From CAYNWT01 sp964485095 (GTDB lineage: Bacteria; Planctomycetota; Planctomycetia; Planctomycetales; Planctomycetaceae), in NCBI GenBank assembly GCA_964485095.1, contig CAZAIB010000104.1:1-23112 (forward strand): DNA of 23,112 nt. Direction: 5' to 3'. Positions 1 through 7,639 of this stretch are shown piece by piece. Position numbers and translations under genes: made by a program. The notes beneath the pieces are model-generated. The model was not told where the DNA came from. It worked only from the letters and a program-made list of their open reading frames with translations, and ran no database searches. The number at the start of each line of letters is the position of its first letter. Position 1 is the stretch's first letter.

Positions 1-2449
1 GGTACGTTTCGGACATCAGCATCATCTTGATCAACCGCTTGGCGTCCCAACCGTTCTCCTGAAAATCGACGGCCAGCCAATCCAGCAGTTCCGGATGACT
101 GGGCCACTCGCCCTGCACTCCAAATTCTTCGACCGTCTTCACGATGCCGGTCCCGAAGAACATCTTCCAGAACCGATTCACTGTCACCCTTGCCGTTAGC
201 GGGTTGGACCTGTCGACCAGCCAGTTGGCCAGGCCAAGTCGATTCTTCGGCTGGCCGTCCAGTGACGGCAGGAACGACGGCGTCGTTGGTTCGACCGGTA
301 GCTCTTTATCAGGTGCGTCATACATGCCGCGTTTGAGGACGTAAGTCATGCGGCCTTTCGGCAGGTCCTTCATGACCATGACGGTGCTCTTTGGCTTCTT
401 CAGATCCGCCTGCTGTGACTTGAGCTTCGCGATTTTTCCGGACGCTTCGATGAACGGTTTGTCCATCGTGTTTAGGTAGTGATCGCGAAGCTGCTGCGTT
501 TGCTCAGGCGTACGTTTGTCGCGAGCGATCGCCAGCAGCGGACCGATGGTGTCAATGCCGGCCAGTTGTCCGACTTCGCTGCCGGTGAGTTGGCGTTCGT
601 AGATACGAACATCATCCACCCAGCCGGTGAATTGGCTGCCTGAGGTTCGTCGTCCAATACTGAACGACTTCTTCGTTCGAACCGTCTCCGACTTCAGGTT
701 ATTCGTCGGGAAGTTGACCTTCGTCAGATGCTTTCCGTCGAGGTACATCTTCACGCCCTCGGGTTTTCCGGAACCGTCATAGGTCACGAAAGCATGGTGC
801 CACGTCTTCGGCTTCATCGGTGCTGGTGCGGAAACTTTGAACGCGTTGCCAGGCCAGTTGTGAATCAAGTGCATCTCCAGCCGATCGCCACTCAGGTGAA
901 TGTCGTAGCCGCGGTGCGCGTTGCCGTCGTGCATGCGAGCAATCGGAGCTCCCACGACTCGGCCATCAGCTTTGAACCAGCAGCCGTACGAAAACGCCTG
1001 GGTACTTTCGAAGTCGCCAATGTTACCAGCATCGATGAACGTCCCGGCATCCGTGTGGAACGCGCCGTTTACTTTGCCGGCGCCCCAGTTTGGTTTGCCT
1101 TTGATTGATCCGTTCTTGTTTCCAACGGCATTGGCGGCGTTCCGCCCCTTCTTCTCATCAAGCGTCAAGTGAGCCACAAGGCCGCCGGGCAGTTCCTGCG
1201 ATTTGTTCGGCTTCGCTTCCATCTCATCCAGCCACTTCATGAACCGAGGCTCGGCCGATTCGCGAAGCGCCGTGAGTTCAGTTTCGGTCGCTGCCAGCTG
1301 CGTTTCGATCTCGGGAATCTTCGCGAGCTTCATCTCATCCGGGACTTCAACAATCGGAGCCTGGTTCCCGTTGCGAGTCTGCCGACCAGGATCCGCCGAC
1401 TGATTGAAGTACGCGAAGAACCGGTAATAGTCCTTTTGCGGAATCGGGTCGTACTTGTGGTCGTGACACTGAGCACATTCCATGGACAGACCAAGAAACA
1501 CCATCGATGTCGTCTTCACACGATCGACGGCGTACTCAACGCGGTACTCTTCGTCGATCAAACCGCCTTCATCTGTGCTCGCGTTGTTGCGAAGAAACCC
1601 AGTCGCCACCTGCTCTTTCCACGTCGCGCCTTCAACCATGTCGCCCGCAATCTGCTGGCGAGTGAACTCGTTGTACGGCAGGTTTTTGTTGTACGCATCA
1701 ATCACCCAGTCACGCCACACCCACATGTCGCGAGGCCCGTCGGCGTGGAACACACTGGTGTCGCCGTAGCGAGCCGCATCCATCCAATCAAGCGCCATAC
1801 GTTCGCCAAAGCGGTTTGAATTCAGCAACCGATCGACAAGCTGCTCGTACGCGTTCGAACTTTCGTCTTTAAGAAACGCGTCGACCTCAGCCAGCGTCGG
1901 CGGCAGTCCCGTTAAGTCGAACGTCACACGACGAATCAGAATCTCCTTACTCGCGCGATCAGTCGGTTCCAGCCCAGCGTCGCGCATCCGTTTGTAAACG
2001 AACGCGTCAATCGGGCTCTTGCCAAACCGGTCCAACACAGGCGGGACATCGGACTTCTTCGGAGGAGTGAAAGACCAGTGGCCTTCGTACCCTGCCCCGG
2101 ATTCAATCCACTCACCCAACAACTGAATCTCACGTTTCGAAAGCGACTTGTGCGACTCCGGCGGCGGCATGCGAACGTCCGCGTCGTCTGAGTTCACACG
2201 TTGCCACAGTAGACTGGCCTCGAGCGAACCCGGCTTGATCGCGAACGAACCATCGCGCTTCTCCGTCGCGCCTTCAAACGTGTCCAACCGCAAGTCAGCA
2301 GCGCGGTTGTGTTCGTCGGGGCCGTGGCAGCGGAAGCAGTTATCCGACAGGATCGGCCGGATGTCGCGGTTGAAACAAATGTCGTCGGCGGATGCGGAGG
2401 ACGCTCCCGCGAGAATGGTGGCGAACACGGCAAACAGTGTGTACTTCAT
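1..2449 (-). CDS. Planctomycete cytochrome/LamG protein (PSCyt1 - DUF1549 - LamG - DUF1553), C-terminus cut by window edge
   Basis: This open frame runs from an ATG at 2449 off the left edge, so 816 residues are visible and the C-terminus is missing. It opens with a signal peptide (residues 1-22, ending in an ASA-type cleavage site). A PSCyt1-like domain follows with a CFRCH haem-binding motif at 38-42. A DUF1549 (PSCyt2) region covers about 140-350 and carries a second CxxCH at 325-329 (CAQCHDHKYDP). A LamG/concanavalin-like domain lies at about 420-590, and the start of DUF1553 (PSD1) at about 690 onward (RLGLANWL, VNRFW). This order is typical of planctomycetes, where such proteins are very numerous. 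They are thought to be periplasmic electron-transfer or polysaccharide-related proteins, but the reaction is not known. No strong ribosome binding site precedes the ATG; the signal peptide directly behind it supports this start. The gene is divergent from the isomerase-like gene at 2706. Family assignment is firm; function is not. Confidence 0.92.
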   Translation of the reverse strand, partial: MKYTLFAVFATILAGASSASADDICFNRDIRPILSDNCFRCHGPDEHNRAADLRLDTFEGATEKRDGSFAIKPGSLEASLLWQRVNSDDADVRMPPPESHKSLSKREIQLLGEWIESGAGYEGHWSFTPPKKSDVPPVLDRFGKSPIDAFVYKRMRDAGLEPTDRASKEILIRRVTFDLTGLPPTLAEVDAFLKDESSNAYEQLVDRLLNSNRFGERMALDWMDAARYGDTSVFHADGPRDMWVWRDWVIDAYNKNLPYNEFTRQQIAGDMVEGATWKEQVATGFLRNNASTDEGGLIDEEYRVEYAVDRVKTTSMVFLGLSMECAQCHDHKYDPIPQKDYYRFFAYFNQSADPGRQTRNGNQAPIVEVPDEMKLAKIPEIETQLAATETELTALRESAEPRFMKWLDEMEAKPNKSQELPGGLVAHLTLDEKKGRNAANAVGNKNGSIKGKPNWGAGKVNGAFHTDAGTFIDAGNIGDFESTQAFSYGCWFKADGRVVGAPIARMHDGNAHRGYDIHLSGDRLEMHLIHNWPGNAFKVSAPAPMKPKTWHHAFVTYDGSGKPEGVKMYLDGKHLTKVNFPTNNLKSETVRTKKSFSIGRRTSGSQFTGWVDDVRIYERQLTGSEVGQLAGIDTIGPLLAIARDKRTPEQTQQLRDHYLNTMDKPFIEASGKIAKLKSQQADLKKPKSTVMVMKDLPKGRMTYVLKRGMYDAPDKELPVEPTTPSFLPSLDGQPKNRLGLANWLVDRSNPLTARVTVNRFWKMFFGTGIVKTVEEFGVQGEWPSHPELLDWLAVDFQENGWDAKRLIKMMLMSETY

Positions 2450-2705
2450 CTTGAGGCACATCGCTTCGCTCTCAGGTTCAGTTGTGGGTGGATCAGGACG
2501 ATCCAGGCAGGAAGGCTTAGTCCTATGTTATCGAGATTGGCGAGGGGCTCCAACCAGTTTCAGTTTTCGTTGGCAGCTTGTGTGGTCTGTAGAGATGCTG
2601 TTGCCTTCAATCGTGCGGAGTACCGTTTACTCACCACTAACTTCAGAGTGGCCGCGATCTCGCGTACCATGGACTCAAATCCTGGAATGAGATTGGAGCC
2701 TCCGA
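2450..2705. promoter_or_regulatory. Divergent intergenic region
   Basis: This 256-base gap separates two divergent genes and should hold both promoters. No convincing -35/-10 pair was found. A small inverted repeat, TGGATC-5 nt-GATCCA at 2489-2505, lies 40 bases before the cytochrome gene start and could be a binding site, but a repeat this short may be chance. Confidence 0.35.
2695..2698 (+). promoter_or_regulatory. Ribosome binding site of the isomerase-like gene
   Basis: GGAG lies 7 bases before the ATG at 2706. It supports that start, which also places a twin-arginine motif at residues 5-6. Confidence 0.6.
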
Positions 2706-3602
2706 ATGCAATTCAACCGACGTAATGTTCTCAAGGCTGTGGGCCTGTTGGGAACGGCTGGAATCGCGACAACCGCGGCTGCCCAGGTGAAAGAATCAGA
2801 AGTTCCGCCGGACTTCAAAATCAAGAACGGCCGCATTCGCCAGTCCGTCATGGGTTGGTGTTTCAACCCGATGGACAATGTCGAACTCGCGAAGCACTGC
2901 AAAGACATCGGCATGCCGGCGATTGAGGGGATCAATCGGAAGCACTACCCGAAGGTGAAAGAACTCGGACTCGAAATCTCACTCGTGTCGAGCCACGGGT
3001 TCGCTAAAGGCCCGGTCGATCCCGACAACTTCGACATGTGCGTGAAGAAGCTCCGCGAAGCCATCGACCTTGCCGCAGAAGTTGGTTCGCCAAACGTCAT
3101 CACCTTCACTGGCATGAGCAAGAAAGGTGTCGACACTGATCAGGCAAAGCAGAACTGCATCAAGTGCTGGAAGGAAGTCATTGGCCACGCAGAGAAGAAG
3201 AACATCAATCTGGTTCTCGAACACCTCAACAGCCGCGACGATTCGCATCCGATGAAAGGCCACCCCGGTTACTTCGGCGACGATGTCGATGTCTGCGTGG
3301 AACTCATCAACGCCGTCGGTTCAAAGAACGTGAAACTGTTGTTCGACGTCTACCACGTGCAGGTCATGAACGGCGACGTCATCCGCCGAATCCGTCAGTA
3401 CAAAGACGTCATCGGCCACTACCACACCGCCGGCAACCCCGGCCGCCGCGAACTCGACGAGAACCAGGAGATCAACTACCCCGCCGTCATGAGAGCCATC
3501 CTGGAAACCGGCTACACCGGCTACGTCGCCCAGGAATTCATTCCAACATGGAAAGACAAAATCAAAGCACTACGTCACGGTGTGATGGTCTGCGACGTTT
3601 GA
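2706..3602 (+). CDS. Exported hydroxypyruvate isomerase-like sugar isomerase/epimerase (TIM barrel)
   Basis: The product has 298 residues. Residues 1-27 form a Tat-type signal (RRNVLK motif at 5-10, then a short hydrophobic stretch and an AAAQ cleavage region), so the enzyme is probably folded in the cytoplasm and exported. The rest matches the xylose-isomerase-like TIM-barrel superfamily, closest in appearance to hydroxypyruvate isomerase. Candidate metal ligands and catalytic residues are Glu172 (LVLEHLN), Asp214 and His217 (DVYHVQ), His240 in HYHTAGNPGR, and Glu277 (AQEF). HTAGNPGR is characteristic of the hydroxypyruvate isomerase branch. Cytosolic hydroxypyruvate isomerase converts hydroxypyruvate to tartronate semialdehyde. 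An exported version more likely acts on another keto-sugar or sugar acid, so the substrate is uncertain. Length is about 40 residues above the bacterial enzyme, which the signal peptide mostly explains. The next gene is 331 bases downstream, so it is probably transcribed alone. Confidence 0.88.
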   Translation: MQFNRRNVLKAVGLLGTAGIATTAAAQVKESEVPPDFKIKNGRIRQSVMGWCFNPMDNVELAKHCKDIGMPAIEGINRKHYPKVKELGLEISLVSSHGFAKGPVDPDNFDMCVKKLREAIDLAAEVGSPNVITFTGMSKKGVDTDQAKQNCIKCWKEVIGHAEKKNINLVLEHLNSRDDSHPMKGHPGYFGDDVDVCVELINAVGSKNVKLLFDVYHVQVMNGDVIRRIRQYKDVIGHYHTAGNPGRRELDENQEINYPAVMRAILETGYTGYVAQEFIPTWKDKIKALRHGVMVCDV

Positions 3603-3933
3603 TTGGCGATCTTCAGTGTCGCTCTCAACCGTTATTCGCTTAACGGAATGCCGCAGGCGACGCGTCTCGTGCGGTGCTAAAAAACGCAGGCGCGGACAAG
3701 CGTCAATATCCAACATCCAACAAGGAATCTCCAAGTCTCAAGTCGCTACCGCGTTTGGCCGAGCATCCCACTTCTTACTTGGAGATTCCTTGTTGGATGT
3801 TGGATATTCAAACTGAAAACGAATCTACATCGCACTGCGATTCCATCGACAAACGACTGGAGACTTTCGCCCGCAATCCGTTTCCAAGGAAACAGCCCGC
3901 AAACTGTGCCGCCCCCTGCCCTCGGATCGACTC
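3603..3933. other. Non-coding gap containing a large inverted repeat
   Basis: This 331-base gap lies between two plus-strand genes. Its centre holds the inverted repeat at 3705-3808. Short reading frames across it translate the repeat arms and show no recognisable domain. A clear promoter for the HEAT-repeat gene could not be identified. Confidence 0.6.
3705..3808. repeat. 32-bp inverted repeat with 40-nt loop (REP/MITE-like hairpin)
   Basis: The left arm is 3705-3736 and the right arm 3777-3808; they are exact reverse complements over 32 bases and enclose 40 bases. Each arm carries the phrase CCAACATCCAACAAGG or its complement. A transcript could form a very long perfect stem. It is not followed by a T-run on either strand, so it is not a textbook intrinsic terminator. 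It encodes no transposase. It could be a dispersed palindromic element of the genome, an RNA-stabilising or terminating structure at the end of the isomerase transcript, or a small non-autonomous mobile element. Confidence 0.85.
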
Positions 3934-6915
3934 ATGCCAAACCAACCAAACTCCAACGCACTCCCGCTCAACATCAGACGGCTCACACGCGTTTGCTGCT
4001 GGTTCATTGTGCTGGTAATCACTGGCGGCACCACGATCGCATCGGCAGCACAATCCGACAAATTCAACCGAGCTCAATTGGACGAGTTGCTGGATGATTT
4101 TGAGTGGGAGAGCGAGCGCCCTGGTTCCTGGTTGGAGGAAATCGAATTGCTCGGCATCCGCGCTCCGGACGCAATTTCTCGAATCCTGCCATTCCTAGAG
4201 AATGACGATGGCGAGATTCGCGGCCAGGCTGCTGGAGCGTACTTGGCGCTTGGCGGTTCAAGGCAAGAAGTTTGGGGCATGACAAAAGACGCCAGTGGCT
4301 CGACGCGGCTGGGCGCCGCATTGGCTTTGCTGCGGCACGGAGCGCCGCCAGAGAAGCTTATGCCGTTGTTGTCCGATTCGTTCGCGAAACTCAGAGCGGA
4401 ACTTGGAGTCGCTCTGATTGAATCGGGACTTGAACCCACAAAGGTTACGTGGTTGCTGAAGGATGAAGACTATGAAGTTCGCCAGCAAGTGGGCGTCGCG
4501 TTAGTCGAAGCCGGTATTGATCCAGCGGTTGTCGTGCCGCTCCTGGGCGACGAAATCGACGATGTTCGAACCGATGTCGCAGTCGCCCTGGCCGAACGCA
4601 AAACCGCGTTCGATGACATCAAGGTGCTGCTTGCTGACGAGTTGTGGATTGTGAGATCGAAGGTCGGCGTCGCTGTTTGCGAAGGGTTTGGAGCAGTGCC
4701 TGAACTAACCCCACTGCTTCATGACGACAGCCCCGAGGTCCGCAGAACCATCGGCGTTTCACTCATCGAAGCCGACTGCAACGAGGAACGCGTCCGGTTC
4801 CTGTTGGACGACGATTCTCCAAAGGTCCGTGAGGAAGTTGCATTCGCGCTGCTGCAACGCCCATCTTCGAATCGCGAACCGCTACTGGATGTTTTGGCTG
4901 ACAGTGAACTGTTGGACGAAGATGTATGCCAGTCGCTCGGCCCCAAATCGCGCGCTTACCTCATCCCTAAGCTCATACAGGCTGGGTCAACCGACAAGCT
5001 GCGGAACTTTCTTCATTTGGACGCTTCGTCGACTGTTTGGCTGACGCCGCTGCTACGTTCGCCACGCATGGACGTTCGGCGGCGCGCATTCGAACTGCTG
5101 CTCAGCCGTGCCCCAGGCCCTGAAGAGATATTGGCGGATGACCTGCGGGAGTCTCTGCGAGGTGCCGGTCCGGGGCGACAGATTTCTACGTTGGAAACCG
5201 TCAGAAAACGCGAGCTGCGGACTATGGTCCCGGATGTCATCAGGCTCCTGACTGACAAGCATCAGAGCGTCAGGTCCGAAGCAGCGTTTACGATCGCACG
5301 GCTGGTTCCAGACAATACGGAGTGCATCGGCATCTTGCTTGAAGCCGCTAGCCGGCTCAAAAATACTTCGTTGATGTACGAGGAGGAAATTGCCTCAAAT
5401 GGCCCCCGCGTACTGGCTCACGAGTCCACTTTAAGAACAGCCATGGACGAGCCCAGAGTTCAGGGGCGGTCGTGGCGGGGCCAACGGATAGAGACAGATT
5501 CCGATTACGTCGATCTATGCCTGGCACTCGTTCGCAGCGGGGATGAGCAGAGCCTGCCGATGGTGGCTCGTTGGCTGCAGGAGCCAGACGCAACACCGCT
5601 CGCATTGAATCGCCTGCTGAGGTTGCTTCAGAACTGGAAGGGCAATATTGCACAGGCCTCACCTGCCGTTGTCGCGTTGCTGGGTCACTCAGAGGAAGCG
5701 GTACGTGAATCAGCGATCGACGCACTCGCTGAGAACCACACGGCCGTGGAACCAGGCAAACTGATCCCCTTGCTGGACGACCCGAACTTGATGATTGCAC
5801 GCGGCGCGGCGCAGTTGCTCGGATCATGCACACCGGTCGATCGGGAACTGATTGCCGACGCATGCAGGCGACACATCGCCAATGACGATCTCGTGATCAA
5901 AGCGTTCGCGGTTCGCTGGCTCGCGGAGCAGAAAGTTGGCGAGCCTCCATTAACCGCACTGCACGAACTACTACTCGCCAACAATTCTGAACCGGCTACG
6001 TGGACAAGACGCGTAGCCTACGACGAGGCGATCAAAGAAGCGACCAAACTCATGAATGCGCAGCTGGCCGCGGCACTTGCTGAGGCCACAAAACAAGACG
6101 AGGAAGCATGCCAACTGACAAGGAAGACGCTGGCCGCAGGTGCGAACGATGACCAACTTCGCGCACTTCTCGAACAGACCCTTCTCACAGCGACAGACTC
6201 GCAATGCCGGGCCAGAGCTGCGAAGCAACTGCAAGAGCTCGGCGACAAACGATCGTTGCCGGCGCTTACCAAAGCGCTGCAAGACGAATCGGACTACGGC
6301 TACATGATCAGCAATCATATGGGCGGAACCGCACCCATACGGCGTCTGGTCCTTCGTGTTATCGCAGACATCGGTCCGTCAGTTCCAATGCAGCCCAAGC
6401 TAGTGAAGCATCTGTTTGACGCTCAGCTACGTGGATACGCAGCGACTGCACTGGGAGCAATCGGTCCCGCCGCACAAAACGCTTTGCCAATACTCAAGCG
6501 GTTGTACAACGAAACAAAAGACCGGGATCTCGCGCTTGCAATCGCCCGGATCGAAACGAACGAAGCTGAGCAGGTAAAGTTCCTGAGACAGGCGCTTGAC
6601 CCGCACCGCGGCCGCTACCACCCGCTAGGCCCCGACGCCCCAATCGACGAGATCCTCGAAACCGGACAGCTGGCCAGGCACTTAATCCCCGACCTGAAAT
6701 TCATGGTGGAACAACACGAATTGCTACATCGCAATGTCCGGGTCGAAGCCGCGTACGCTCTGGCGATTCTGGAACCAAACAACCCCAAATGGCAAGACTA
6801 CCTGGTCCAGCAATCCGAGAGTGATGAGTACTATTTTGACGACGCCACCCAACGACTCCAGCAACTTAAAACACGGAGACAAGTACCGCAGCGTGATGGC
6901 GTGTTGAAGAATTGA
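3934..6915 (+). CDS. Exported HEAT-repeat protein
   Basis: The product has 993 residues. Residues 1-39 look like a signal peptide: a basic n-region with RRLTR, a hydrophobic core CCWFIVLVIT, and an SAA cleavage region. The mature protein is nearly all helical repeats. From about residue 88 to 319 there are eight consecutive units of exactly 29 residues with the pattern L-x-D-D-x-x-x-V-R-x-x-V-G-V-A-L-x-E-A. Further looser HEAT units follow, for example around 425-470, 595-650 and 785-870. Such solenoids are protein-binding scaffolds; no enzymatic motif was seen. The stop is 46 bases before an ABC ATPase gene on the same strand, so co-transcription is plausible and the protein could be an extracytoplasmic partner of that transporter, though this rests on proximity only. 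No clear Shine-Dalgarno sequence precedes the ATG. HEAT assignment is firm; function unknown. Confidence 0.85.
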   Translation: MPNQPNSNALPLNIRRLTRVCCWFIVLVITGGTTIASAAQSDKFNRAQLDELLDDFEWESERPGSWLEEIELLGIRAPDAISRILPFLENDDGEIRGQAAGAYLALGGSRQEVWGMTKDASGSTRLGAALALLRHGAPPEKLMPLLSDSFAKLRAELGVALIESGLEPTKVTWLLKDEDYEVRQQVGVALVEAGIDPAVVVPLLGDEIDDVRTDVAVALAERKTAFDDIKVLLADELWIVRSKVGVAVCEGFGAVPELTPLLHDDSPEVRRTIGVSLIEADCNEERVRFLLDDDSPKVREEVAFALLQRPSSNREPLLDVLADSELLDEDVCQSLGPKSRAYLIPKLIQAGSTDKLRNFLHLDASSTVWLTPLLRSPRMDVRRRAFELLLSRAPGPEEILADDLRESLRGAGPGRQISTLETVRKRELRTMVPDVIRLLTDKHQSVRSEAAFTIARLVPDNTECIGILLEAASRLKNTSLMYEEEIASNGPRVLAHESTLRTAMDEPRVQGRSWRGQRIETDSDYVDLCLALVRSGDEQSLPMVARWLQEPDATPLALNRLLRLLQNWKGNIAQASPAVVALLGHSEEAVRESAIDALAENHTAVEPGKLIPLLDDPNLMIARGAAQLLGSCTPVDRELIADACRRHIANDDLVIKAFAVRWLAEQKVGEPPLTALHELLLANNSEPATWTRRVAYDEAIKEATKLMNAQLAAALAEATKQDEEACQLTRKTLAAGANDDQLRALLEQTLLTATDSQCRARAAKQLQELGDKRSLPALTKALQDESDYGYMISNHMGGTAPIRRLVLRVIADIGPSVPMQPKLVKHLFDAQLRGYAATALGAIGPAAQNALPILKRLYNETKDRDLALAIARIETNEAEQVKFLRQALDPHRGRYHPLGPDAPIDEILETGQLARHLIPDLKFMVEQHELLHRNVRVEAAYALAILEPNNPKWQDYLVQQSESDEYYFDDATQRLQQLKTRRQVPQRDGVLKN
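4195..4890 (+). repeat. Eight tandem 29-residue HEAT-like units (87-bp periodicity)
   Basis: Residues 88-319 of the HEAT protein divide without gaps into units starting at 88, 117, 146, 175, 204, 233, 262 and 291. The central units share L-x-D-[DE]-x-x-x-V-R at the start and V-G-V-A-L in the middle. The repeat shows at protein level and is largely eroded at DNA level. Confidence 0.75.
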
Positions 6916-6961
6916 GGGACACGCTCAAACAAATCCACTCCAACGACGTATCAATGTTCGT

Positions 6962-7639
6962 ATGATCCGTGCACAACAACTTGTCAGGCAGTACGGTCGC
7001 AAGACAAAAGTCACTGCGATTGACGGAGTGGATCTGTCCATCGATCGAGGCGAACGCGTTGCAGTGGTCGGCAAAAGCGGTTCCGGCAAGACGACGCTAC
7101 TCAACATCCTGGCCGGACTTGATCGCGCAACCAGTGGTTCTCTTGTTGTCGATGATCGCGACATCGCCACCATCCGTTCGAAGGAACTCGCTCGCTACCG
7201 GGCACAAACGATTGGCGTGGTGTTTCAATCGTTCCAGCTTATTCCACAGCGAACCGCCGCTCAGAATGTTGAGCTACCGTTGATCATTCTTGGGGTCGAT
7301 CGAGCGGAACGAGCATCACGCGTGCAACAGGCTCTCAAGCAGGTTGGGTTATCTCACCGACTCGGGCACAAGCCAGCGGAACTCAGTGGCGGTGAACAGC
7401 AGCGTGTTGCGATCGCTCGAGCCATCGTGGGTGAACCGCCGCTGATCCTGGCTGACGAACCGACCGGAAACCTGGACACCAACACGGCCGACGAAATTCG
7501 GGATCTGATTGTCGCCGAATGTGAGCGGCTCGAAGCAACATTGCTGCTCATCACACACGACGACGAACTGGCCCGCGATGCCACCACACGCATCGTTCGC
7601 ATGCAGGACGGCCGCATTATTCAGGACACCGGGCAATGA
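6962..7639 (+). CDS. ABC transporter ATP-binding protein, LolD/MacB type
   Basis: The 225-residue nucleotide-binding subunit is complete: Walker A at 37-45 (GKSGSGKTT), Q-loop Gln89, signature LSGGEQQ at 141-147, Walker B LILADEP at 161-167, D-loop at 170-172 and H-loop His199. The length and the form LADEPTGNLD place it in the LolD/MacB/FtsE group, which drives lipoprotein release, macrolide or peptide export, or envelope signalling rather than solute import. It overlaps the permease gene by four bases (ATGA at 7636-7639), so the two are translationally coupled and form one complex at the inner membrane. It lies 46 bases after the HEAT-protein gene. No strong ribosome binding site was seen. 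The substrate cannot be read from the sequence. Confidence 0.96.
   Translation: MIRAQQLVRQYGRKTKVTAIDGVDLSIDRGERVAVVGKSGSGKTTLLNILAGLDRATSGSLVVDDRDIATIRSKELARYRAQTIGVVFQSFQLIPQRTAAQNVELPLIILGVDRAERASRVQQALKQVGLSHRLGHKPAELSGGEQQRVAIARAIVGEPPLILADEPTGNLDTNTADEIRDLIVAECERLEATLLLITHDDELARDATTRIVRMQDGRIIQDTGQ

Noticed and set aside
1169..1819. A 216-codon plus-strand open frame opposite the cytochrome/LamG gene
   Set aside because: The minus-strand frame gives continuous, recognisable family sequence through this region; the plus-strand product does not resemble any protein.
2148..2725. Plus-strand open frames at 2148-2690 and 2309-2725 spanning the cytochrome gene start and the divergent gap
   Set aside because: They overlap the signal peptide and haem motif of the real gene in antisense and overlap the start of the isomerase-like gene.
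3648..3683. CCGCA...TGCGG hairpin followed by TAAAAAA as a terminator for the isomerase-like gene
   Set aside because: The A-run gives adenines, not uridines, in the plus-strand transcript, and the inner bases do not pair well.
3674..4018. A 114-codon open frame over the inverted repeat
   Set aside because: Its sequence is just a translation of the palindrome arms and it overlaps the start of the HEAT-protein gene in another frame.
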